Below, piece after piece: positions 55,275 to 64,000 of a DNA stretch of 64,000 bases. This DNA is from Paracyclopina nana (lineage: Eukaryota > Arthropoda > Copepoda > Cyclopoida > Cyclopettidae), in the NCBI GenBank assembly GCA_019096065.1, contig JAGUCH010000002.1:9808501-9872500 (forward strand), written 5' to 3'. Under the pieces are notes generated by a model. It was not told the DNA's origin, searched no databases, and saw nothing but the letters and a program-made list of their open reading frames with translations. Both the position numbers and the translations under genes were made by a program. Within the stretch, counting starts at the first letter, position 1; the number at the start of each line of letters is the position of its first letter.

Positions 55275-58200
55275 GATAAAGATGTTTGGTTGCTGGGTTG
55301 TACAAGTTCAAAGGAGAATCCAAGGATTACTAAAGGTTAGTCCGAATCCGTTCAGAAGCCGCACGAGACAGAGGTCTGAAGCCAAAATGGCGAATGCTGT
55401 GAGCAGACAAAAGTTGCACAATTTCCCTTTTCGGCCGCTTATTGCTCAAAAAAGCCAAAGCGGTCGCCAGCATGACTTTGTTTATGTAAACCTGACAACG
55501 CTGCTGATCAACACCGACATTTCTGCTGATTAGGGTTGACTCAAACTGTTATTCGGTTCCGTTGATAGCCGTAAAAGTTAGTATTATCAGCAAACAAAAA
55601 ATTGACCGATGCTTAAAAAACAATTGCATGTGATATTCGCTGAAGTTTCAAACATGACGACCCAATCATCTGCAAATGTACAGTAAATTTCAATCCATTC
55701 TTTACATCCTTATTATGGTGGTCTTTAACAGCAGATGGTAAGACTTGACGAGAGTCGTTATTCGACTTTATTTGCTTGAAAAAGCCCAAATGAACGTAAT
55801 AAAAGGAGAAAAATAGACATACACCTTTACTCTTGGAAATTACATCAAAACACCTTTTTCGTGATGACTCAATCGACCATGTACATAAAACTTATTGATC
55901 TTTTTGCTGGCCAAGTCACTCCCCTTCTGGATAATGCTTTTCAGTGAGCATTTCGACCAGGTAAGTTTATCAGCTTAAAAAAACCCGAAATTGCGTGAAA
56001 GTGACTCAATTGTTCAACAAGGCTCAACAGGCTTTTTTCGTGCTTCAATTCATTTCTTTTTATTGTGACAGTGCAGAGAAACTTTGGGGACGGCTTTGGT
56101 AAAGGCTAAGATAGGGTCACCTTGGTGATAAGAGTTTTTGTGCGTTAGCAAAATTGCGTTGCAATTCGACTGCTGCTGCTGATAAGAACACATACTCATT
56201 TATGTATTGGATTTAGTATAGTTGAGGCCTCAAATGTATCATAACCTTTTAGTGCGAGCTCATTTGGTGGATGACGAGCGTATCAATTGTAAGTAATTTA
56301 TTTCCTTACAACTTAGCGCTTATTTTTTGTGGGCAATTTTCTCTGTCTATGCTAGTTTTTGCTAATCCTGGACTGCTTGACATTTGACTGCACAGAATTC
56401 AAGTCGTATCTTATAATAGCTTTGAATATAGAAATTTATTAGGGCAACCGGCCTTGAAGCAAGCATTTTCAGAGTACTGCTTATCCTTGAAGAATACATG
56501 TTCCTTTGTCATTAACATGATTAAGCACTTATCTGACCTTTCAAGATTTATTTGAAGCTGTTTGTGAACATGAAGACGTTCATTGCATAGTGAAAGATGT
56601 TAGACACCAGTTTGAGCTTATGTGAATGATTATACTTGAAAAAGTGGGACTAAATGATGGATTTAGTTGGATGAGATGCATTGCATTTTCATGTAAGGTC
56701 TTTTTATCAGTTTTGCCTCAAACTTGAAAACCTTTGTATTTTTTCTCTATTTTCCCATCCATTAATTATTGCTCAAGACTTCTCCAACCATTGTTTTCTT
56801 ATGAACTTTCTTACTATATTACGCAAATAATCAAATTTTATTTTCAAAGTTGAGATCCGATTCTTATCTATAGTGATAGTTTTTCTCATTTATAGGCCAA
56901 ACTGCTGAAAAAATGTTGATTTGTAAAGGCTACATTTTGCAAATATTCCTTTAGGCTTGTTAGATCAAAAACGTCATTGGAAACTGTGAAGTCCTCATTT
57001 GAAGCTAATTAGCACGAAGAAATTGAAACGTTAAGTCATTTGCTTTCAATTTTCATAAGCCTTGGTTGAACTTAGATGCGGGATTTTAACACAGAGTCGC
57101 TCATCGGGGCAGACTGGAAAAAATCGCGATAACTCTCGGTTTATATAAACTTAAAATGTCCAGATCCCTTCGATCTGCTCAAATATGAATCATCTAGTTT
57201 GGCACACAATTTCTTAAAAACGAAATGGTCCTCCCGGATGGAGCTGGCAGCGCCTAATTCCTACTCTAAGCAGATGTTCCACTTAGGATATAAAGATAGG
57301 CTTCACGCAAGCACTTTTTATTACGGGAAATGTAAAAGCTCTTGAAGCTTTCGCAAAACTTTTGAAAGTAACAATCCTTGGTATTTGAAACATTGCAATT
57401 CGTGGATTTGTGTTTGTGCTTGTAATTTGTAGCCATGGGTGTAAAAATGTGTAAACTTTCAAGCTTTTTTTGAAATAGCATAGCTTTTGTTTAGCGAAAT
57501 TTACTGTAGTGAGACAAAATTGCCAAACTTGAGCTTAATAGCAATCGGTTTTATTTTCAAGCTTATTAAATTACTTAGGCGCTATGCTCATGCTTGATTA
57601 ATGTGCTTGCGTTTTAGAATTTACTAGTGAAAAGAGCAATGGATAACGTTTATCCGAAAATGCTCTTTTAAGCTTAATCTGAAGGAAAATTGGGAAAGAA
57701 ATAGCTCTTCCAACTTTTAGCTCTTTTGTCAAGGATGTTTTTATATCAATGCACTTTGCTCTTAACCTTGCTTTTAATTAGGTGCTTTACTCGTGTTGCA
57801 ACCTTTGTGATGTGCCCATTTGCTACCAATTTTATTTTGGGACTCACATTTGCTGAAATTGACCCGCGTTGTAAACTACTTTAGTGGGCCGATGCACTAT
57901 TTGAAGGCTTTTCTTCAAGTTTGAATTTCATTGGTCCAGCCGCACCGGTTTGAATTATTCACGCCAAACCTGGGGAATCCCCAATTGCAGCAGCGCCCAT
58001 GTTGATGATTGAAGCGATCTGCCGCGGCAGGGTTTTCCTTTTGAATGAAGCTCGAGCGAAGGTCGTTGCGTTCTTTTCCGTCTTAGCTTGGGAAAAACCC
58101 CGAACCTGAGTGCGTGTGCCTTTTTGAGGAAATGTTAGCGGTTTCAGTTTCCTACGGAACAGCTAGCTAAATAAACTGTGATAAAACTATCGAACCAAAA

Positions 58201-58780
58201 ATGAAGATACCTGCTGAGACATGCCAAAGCGAAACGATTAATTTCGTTGACGCTGTGATACGTACGTAGATAAAACCATAAACTATTCTACCTTATTAAA
58301 GCAATATCAATATTGTTCCGAAAAATAGTATTACCTTCGCTTTACAGACTTTAGAGCCCCAACTAGCAGCTTTTTGGGGGTTATGCGTTAGGAATGGCAG
58401 ATGATTCAAATTTTTTGAAATTCACGAATTGGGAAAGGTTGCTTTCATTCGTAATTGGAATTACGTGCTGACTCATTGGTAGCATGAGAATGGACCTTCA
58501 GTACATCTTTAGTCCATAAACTGGGTTTTAAAGGATGACGTGAGTGCATTCTTTTGCGGGAACTTAATTTTGTTTGCGTTGCGTAATTGAAAACTATTTT
58601 AATATGCTCTACGTAAAAAGCAAGCTCATCTCGCAAATATTATTTAAGCGCTGCCATAAAGGGAGCAATTTTCCTGGATTATTCCAAGTGCACTACATTA
58701 CCTGAATCATTAGCATGTGAACATTGTCGGCAATTGATAAGGTTATCTTTCTTAATTTATTTGAAGGTCTGACTGAAGCC
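55275..58780. other. Long intergenic region upstream of mind bomb
   Basis: About 3.5 kb, AT-rich. It must contain the promoters of the subunit c gene and of the mind-bomb gene and possibly untranslated exons of the latter. I see no coding exon, tRNA or clear repeat family. Confidence 0.5.
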
Positions 58781-61700
58781 ATGTCTACCCTTATTGGGGC
58801 TGGAGCTCGAGTCATTCGAGGCCCTGATTGGAGTTGGGATGATCAAGATGGGGGCGAAGGATTTGCTGGCACCATTGTGGAGGGCAACACCAAAAGAGCA
58901 GCTCCAGATGGCACCGTCATGGTTAGGTGGGACGTTGGCAAATTGAGCAACTACCGAATTGGCCACCAGAACGCTTTTGACTTGAGACTCATTGACAATG
59001 CTCCTATAGGGGCTCGTCATGAAGGACGGACATGCAAATATTGCCTCAAAGACTCGTCGATTTCTGAGGAAGAAGCTCGTCGTGGCATTGCTGGCATGCT
59101 GTGGTCTTGTGGCACTTGTCAAGGAATCCAATTATGTACTCATCACTACATGAATGACAAGCACGACATTCATCACCAATTCTTGAGACTTGACTCACCT
59201 TCCGTAGACAAGCATGCATTTCTTGCGGTCATGGTTCCCCCCAGAAAAGGATCAAGGAAGGTCACACTCAAGGGAATTTTCGCTGGTGCCAAGGTTCAAA
59301 GATCTTCAGACTGGACCTGGGAAGACCAGGATGGAGGCTCTGGCAAGCTGGGCAAGGTGTCTCGCATCCAAGATTGGGACAAAGACTCTGCTCGGTCTGT
59401 TGCTACAGTGACTTGGATGGCGACAAATTTGACCAATGTCTATCGAGTTGGCCACAGGGGTAAAATTGACTTGCAGTGTGTGACACCTGCCTCAAATGGA
59501 ACTGCCTACATCGATCACCTTCCTATTGTGGGCAAGCAGTACGCCCTTTCAGTTGGGGCTGAGCGACTTCCGTCGTTTCAGCCGAGTCCTCCACTGCTGA
59601 ATCGATCCGTTACGCCATTGGTAGATAGTCCTCCCAGGCCCGGACCTTGCATTGAGAAATCCTGCCCACGCTTCCAAATTGGTGACAAAGTTAAAGTTGT
59701 GGTCTCAATTGAGGAATTGGAGGCGCTTCAAATCGAGCACGGAGGCTACAATCCCAAGATGCTGGAGATGGTAGACAAAATTGGCTATGTTCATAGGATC
59801 ACCACTGCTGGCGATATTCGGGTGCAATATTCGGGCATACCGGAATCCAGCTATCGATGGACCATCAACCCTGCAGCTTTGACATTGGTCAGCTTTCAGC
59901 CGGGAGATCGAGTCAGGCTGGTTGACAACGTGGAGGCCATTAAGGTTTTCCAAGTTAATCACGGAGGCTGGACTCCTGAGATTGTCAGAGCTTTGGGGCA
60001 GGTGGGCAAAGTACTCAAAGTCTACTCTGACGGTGATGTCCGCGTGAATATCATTGGTCACGAGTGGACATTCAATCCATCTAGCCTGAGGCATGCAGAG
60101 ATGCAAGGTGCGACCTCCAAACCTATATTACAGCAATTGCCACCACCACCACCACCTGCAATGATGCCGCAAATTCCTCTGCTACCTGACCTCAGCCTAT
60201 TTCAAGATCATCAAAATGGCCATCAATTAGCTGCACGTAAAAAAGACAGCGAAACTGACAGCCTTATTAGAGCTTCTACAAAGGGGGACATACAGAGTGT
60301 GTCAGCCATTTTATCTTCGTCTCAGCCATCCTCCAGGGTCGTAAGAGCTTCATTGCAGGGAGCCTGCCAAGGAGGCCATTTGGAGGTTGTTCAACAACTT
60401 ACTAAAGCTTATCCAGGTGAAGTCGTGCATAAATGCCAAGGCAAAACACCCCTCCAAGTTGCATGCCACAGTGGATTTATGAACGTCGTAGAATTCCTAT
60501 TGTCAGATAAAAACTGTCTGTTATCGTTGGATGCTAAAGACGATGAAGGCGACTGCGCAATGCACTATGCTGCCTACGGCAAAAAGACTCTAGTCATCCA
60601 AAAGTTGGCATCAATGGGGGCCGACGTTAATGCTGTCAATGAAAAATACTGCTCCGTGCTTCATACCGCGATAGTCATGAAGGATCTGGAAACTGTGGAT
60701 TTCCTCTTGAGCCAACCCAACATCAGACCCAACATTTGCGATGCTTATGGAGATACCCCGATGCACGAAGCCATCGTCAAGGGCTGTCCTCGTATCCTGG
60801 ACCGGTTATGTTGCCATCCTGACATTGATTATGGGATCGTTAACAAGAGAGGCTTCAATTGCTTTCTCTACGCAGCTCTCAAGGGGAACTGTTATGCACT
60901 GAAAAAGATGGTGGAATCCGGTGGTCCTTCTCTTGTAGCTTCAACAAAGGATGATGGGTACACAGGTGTGTTCAGTTTTTTTGAGTTTTTAAACTATTTG
61001 TTATTGGCATTTTGTCTTTTCTGTGCAGCGCTTCATTTGGCATCTCTAAATGGCTATTTGGAGTCAGTGGCCTTTCTTTTGGACAAGGCCGGCGCTGACT
61101 TGCTATGCGTGGACAATCGGGGTCAAAATGCTCTTCATTGCGCTGTCCACCAAGGCCACGCATCCGTGATTGAATTTCTTATTCGTGCTGCGGAATCGCG
61201 CACCGTTGCCGAGACCTTCATCAATGCAGCTGATAATGATGGAGAAACTCCGCTGCACATCTCTGTCCGGCGAGAGGGTGAACCGGTTACTCAAGAACAG
61301 CCTTTTGAAGCCCTTGCTCTATCCACCACAGCCATCCTGCAAGACATCAAGGCAATCAGTGGAATTCCCTCCATAATCATGTATCCTGTTGCAATAGCTG
61401 CCCTGCTCATTTCCAAGGGATCCAGGACGAATTTGCGAAACAAGGGCGGAAAAACTGCCCTAGATCTAGTCTCGGATCTAAACGCTAAGCTTTACTTGAA
61501 CAATTATTGCCAACAATATGGAGCTACTAGCAAAGCTGTCGAAGTCGACATCACCAAAACTTTGGCACCTGCAGCTCCTACCATCAAGAAGCTGGAATGT
61601 CAAATATGCTGTGAGCCGATGAGCAAGTCATTGAAACCTGTTAAATTTGAGCCTTGTGGGCACATTGTGGCCTGCTCAGACTGCTGCACCCGCATGAAAA

Positions 61701-61990
61701 AGTGCATTGAATGCAAATGCAGAATTGACAGGAAAATTGTGATAAAAACTTGCAACGCTACTGATGATGAGTTTGAGGATGAAGTGAGGTCCCTCAAGAC
61801 CATGAAGTTGCATGACCTTGAGGCAAAAGTTCATGATTGGGAGGAGCACTACATGTGCACCATTTGTATGGAGAGGAAGAAAAATGTGGCATTTCTTTGC
61901 GGACATGGGGCATGCAGTGTATGCGTTGAGACACTTAGATGCTGCCATATGTGTAGGGGACCCATTTCACATAAAATTAACCTCTACTGA
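58781..61990 (+). CDS. MIB1: Mind bomb-like E3 ubiquitin ligase
   Basis: An E3 ligase that ubiquitinates Notch ligands such as Delta to trigger endocytosis. Exons 58781-60965 and 61029-61990 give 1048 aa. Order: MIB/HERC2 domain (GPDWSWDDQDGGEG, ~1-70), ZZ-type zinc finger (~85-130), second MIB/HERC2 domain (SSDWTWEDQDGGSG, ~150-225), two SHR repeats (IEHGGYNPKML and VNHGGWTPEIV), a proline run, about eight ankyrin repeats (~490-870), then two RING fingers (CQICCEPM... and CTICMERKKNV...), ending INLY like MIB1 ILLY. Human MIB1 has three RINGs; the middle one is absent here, as in MIB2. I use the first ATG of the frame (STLIGAGARV). The 63-bp intron is a stop-free multiple of three. AATAAA at 62059-62064. 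Confidence 0.94.
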   Translation: MSTLIGAGARVIRGPDWSWDDQDGGEGFAGTIVEGNTKRAAPDGTVMVRWDVGKLSNYRIGHQNAFDLRLIDNAPIGARHEGRTCKYCLKDSSISEEEARRGIAGMLWSCGTCQGIQLCTHHYMNDKHDIHHQFLRLDSPSVDKHAFLAVMVPPRKGSRKVTLKGIFAGAKVQRSSDWTWEDQDGGSGKLGKVSRIQDWDKDSARSVATVTWMATNLTNVYRVGHRGKIDLQCVTPASNGTAYIDHLPIVGKQYALSVGAERLPSFQPSPPLLNRSVTPLVDSPPRPGPCIEKSCPRFQIGDKVKVVVSIEELEALQIEHGGYNPKMLEMVDKIGYVHRITTAGDIRVQYSGIPESSYRWTINPAALTLVSFQPGDRVRLVDNVEAIKVFQVNHGGWTPEIVRALGQVGKVLKVYSDGDVRVNIIGHEWTFNPSSLRHAEMQGATSKPILQQLPPPPPPAMMPQIPLLPDLSLFQDHQNGHQLAARKKDSETDSLIRASTKGDIQSVSAILSSSQPSSRVVRASLQGACQGGHLEVVQQLTKAYPGEVVHKCQGKTPLQVACHSGFMNVVEFLLSDKNCLLSLDAKDDEGDCAMHYAAYGKKTLVIQKLASMGADVNAVNEKYCSVLHTAIVMKDLETVDFLLSQPNIRPNICDAYGDTPMHEAIVKGCPRILDRLCCHPDIDYGIVNKRGFNCFLYAALKGNCYALKKMVESGGPSLVASTKDDGYTGVFSFFEFLNYLLLAFCLFCAALHLASLNGYLESVAFLLDKAGADLLCVDNRGQNALHCAVHQGHASVIEFLIRAAESRTVAETFINAADNDGETPLHISVRREGEPVTQEQPFEALALSTTAILQDIKAISGIPSIIMYPVAIAALLISKGSRTNLRNKGGKTALDLVSDLNAKLYLNNYCQQYGATSKAVEVDITKTLAPAAPTIKKLECQICCEPMSKSLKPVKFEPCGHIVACSDCCTRMKKCIECKCRIDRKIVIKTCNATDDEFEDEVRSLKTMKLHDLEAKVHDWEEHYMCTICMERKKNVAFLCGHGACSVCVETLRCCHMCRGPISHKINLY

Positions 61991-62543
61991 GCTTTTCGAA
62001 CTGAATGTTTGTAAGTATTTTAACTGTCACGAGTCATTGACCATAGTATTTGCTTTACAATAAATTAATCACAATTGTGTGTGGTTGAAACTAACCTATA
62101 CGTGCAGATAAATAACGTGTAATTTGATTCAAGGACTCCTGGGGCCTCCTTGCTTTCGTTTACTTAGAAGAGTACAAAAAATGAGCTTAGTATATGGGTA
62201 TACCTAAACGTACTTGCCTCTGCTAAGCAGAGATAAAAGCATCATTCCCGTGAGCAACAGTGTTTATGATCCTCTTTCCTTCCCCGTAATGACATTTTAT
62301 AGCTTGGAAATTATTAGAAACTCTCCTGAGGAGTTGAGCTCCAGAGCAGCAGCTTATCTTGATATTTCCGCATTGCTGGTAAACTTGAGTCAACATTTAT
62401 GAAAGGGGTGCCAGGTAGCTCATATCTCAAATTCATTTGGGAGGGTACGTTGAGTTGCCAATTCTCAGGAGACTAAACAAACTAGTAATAGCAATAACAA
62501 ACTCAATAGGCTCAGCAGCACTTTTTGCTTGATACCGTCAAAA

Positions 62544-63476
62544 ATGTGGATTGTCTGGTTGTGTTCCTGGATATTGGCCGCCTGCATTGTCTACTTGCTG
62601 AAACCGAAAAAGGCCTACGGAAAGCTGCAGAAGAAGAACTATGCCAAGGACACTGTGTACCTAGTGCAATTCCCAGTGTCGCCCCACATCCGCAGCATTT
62701 CCCCGTTTGCTCTTAAACTAGAGACTTACTTGAGGCTGAAGAGGGTAAAATATGAGCCTGTTTACTCCCTGCATTTCGGCAAAAAGAGGCAGATACCATA
62801 CATTGAGCTAAATGGGGAGCATATTCCAGACTCGAACGTGATCATCGCCGAACTTGAGCGTAGGGGCATTAGTCAGCCGGATGGAGAGCTTAGCCCTGAT
62901 CAGTCCGCCATTGGTCACTTGATTGGCGTGGCTATCGAAAATCATACATCTCTGGCAGGATTTTTATGGAGATACGGCTACAACATGAAGGAATTTTATG
63001 AAGCTTTGTGCAGGGACAACTTTGGAAGGAGCCGGACCTTATTCTTCTTCAAGCATATGCAACCCATAGGAATGAGGATGAAAGGCAGATTTCATGGGCT
63101 GGGCAGGCACAGCCTCGAAGAAATAGCAGAGTTTTCATACAAGGATTTGAAAGCAGTCTCTATTCTCCTCGGAGACAAGCCTTTTTTCAACGGAAACGTA
63201 AAAAATTACTATGCTGGCATAATTTACAGGCACTAATCAAGCCTAATATGTGTTTCCTTCCAGAGACCTTCAACATTTGACTGCACTCTCTTTGGCCATT
63301 TGGTGCAATTCATCTACCTTCCAATGAACATCCCACAGAAAAAATTCATCCACGAGCAGTGTCCTAACTTGGTTCAGTTTGTCGACCGGATGAAGGCCAC
63401 GCTATGGCCAGATTGGGAAGAAATGTGCCAACGAAGCTGTATGATAGGCAAGACAGCTGAATCGATCATATTTTAA
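62544..63476 (+). CDS. fax: FAX-like (failed axon connections) GST-fold membrane protein
   Basis: Exons 62544-63197 and 63264-63476 give 288 aa. An N-terminal hydrophobic anchor (MWIVWLCSWILAACIVYLL) precedes a metaxin-like GST N-terminal domain (VYLVQFP...SPFALKLETYLRLK, IPYIELNGEHIPDSN) and a helical GST C-terminal domain (STFDCTLFGHLVQFIY). This is the FAX/FAXC family, linked to axon development in Drosophila. The start is the ATG just before the anchor. AATAAA at 63501-63506 lies inside the 3' end of GDAP1: the two stops are 38 bases apart on opposite strands. Confidence 0.9.
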
Positions 63477-63514
63477 ACTTTTCCATTTACGATGGCTAAT
63501 AATAAAAAATATGG

Positions 63515-64000
63515 CTATCTAAAAATCTTTTTCAGTATGTAAGCACCAGCTAGGCCAAAAGTAGCGTACATCGCATAACGCGCCGTCTTGTGTTCTTGTG
63601 GCTCGGAGTCAATCTGCTTATACTTGTGCTCATTTTCTTTCCATTTCGTAGCTCTTAAAACACTTGGCCTGTTAAGAGCTTCTCGAGCGTACAAAGCCAA
63701 AGTTGGCAAATTGCCTTGTTCCCAAAGTTCTTCGTCCAGTCCCAACTGATACAGCCTCAACAAAGTCACGCTTAAAATGCAATCGTGGGCTGAAAATAGA
63801 GGTCCGTTCAGCCATACTCCAACTCTCTTCTCGTCAGCAAGATGAGCCTCAAGGAGCCCCAATAGACTGGCAACATCATTTAAAGCCATGGGAAAGTTTT
63901 GATGGCTCTCCGCATTGCTGCAGTACTTGCTGATAAGGTTTTCACTTTTGTCTAGCGCTCTATGAAAATTGGACTGGCTTTCAGAGGTGTCATTTTGCAA
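63515..64000 (-). CDS. GDAP1: GDAP1-like protein, C-terminal part (cut by the window edge)
   Basis: An open 161-codon stretch that runs off the right edge; the N-terminal GST domain is outside. It contains the GST C-terminal fold with FSAHDCILSVTLLRLYQLG (family FTLADVSLAVTLHRLKFLG), a helical linker and a C-terminal membrane anchor (AMYATFGLAGAYIL) followed by the basic tail KKIFR. GDAP1 is a tail-anchored outer mitochondrial membrane protein that affects fission and contacts. The tail is shorter than in vertebrates. Confidence 0.85.
   Translation of the reverse strand: MQNDTSESQSNFHRALDKSENLISKYCSNAESHQNFPMALNDVASLLGLLEAHLADEKRVGVWLNGPLFSAHDCILSVTLLRLYQLGLDEELWEQGNLPTLALYAREALNRPSVLRATKWKENEHKYKQIDSEPQEHKTARYAMYATFGLAGAYILKKIFR

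Overview
The window is animal nuclear DNA, most likely from an arthropod or a close relative. Supporting signs are many small spliceosomal introns (46-72 bp) with GT/AG ends, TATA boxes paired with TCAGT-type initiators, a Rdl-like Cys-loop protein, an FMRFamide-receptor-like GPCR, a Snakeskin-like junction protein, and animal genes such as mind bomb, USP2, FAX and GDAP1. The species cannot be named from the sequence. CCDC103, a dynein-arm assembly factor, suggests the animal makes motile axonemes, for example flagellated sperm.

Layout. 1-3.7 kb: a ~179-bp tandem satellite with dimeric higher-order structure, followed by a 10-bp G-rich minisatellite. 5.7-23.4 kb: a gene-dense block with ABHD10 (+), DNAJA (-), a membrane-anchored retinol-dehydrogenase-like SDR (-), TMEM254 (+), AOPEP (-) with a gene nested in its intron (+), CD2BP2 (+), MAN1B1 (-), RSRC2 (+) and CCDC103 (+). 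23.7-37.7 kb: a gene-poor block of DNA-transposon debris. It holds foldback-like elements with 8-bp target duplications, 412-bp PIF/Harbinger-like MITEs with 3-bp duplications, several other terminal-inverted-repeat families, a large hairpin and a tRNA-like SINE head. 37.8-45.8 kb: an eight-exon GPCR gene whose introns are packed with the same MITEs. 45.8-51.8 kb: USP2 (-) and a four-helix Snakeskin-like protein (-). 52.0-53.5 kb: two simple-repeat clusters. 54.7-64 kb: ATP synthase subunit c (-), a mind-bomb-like E3 ligase (+), a FAX-like GST-fold protein (+) and the 3' part of GDAP1 (-, cut by the window edge).

The most interesting find is the gene at 12932-14024, nested antisense in an AOPEP intron. 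It encodes a signal peptide plus a complete extracellular ligand-binding domain of the GABA-A/Rdl branch of Cys-loop receptors. It then stops just before the first membrane helix with an acidic tail. This predicts a secreted GABA-receptor-like binding protein, analogous to molluscan acetylcholine-binding protein but from the anion-channel branch. Six exons join in frame, it has its own TATA box, and by eye most orthosteric residues are retained.

The genes are unrelated housekeeping and signalling genes rather than a pathway. Three convergent pairs have stop codons only 8-38 bp apart, so their 3' UTRs must overlap antisense. I saw no retroviral, LTR or Polinton coding remains.
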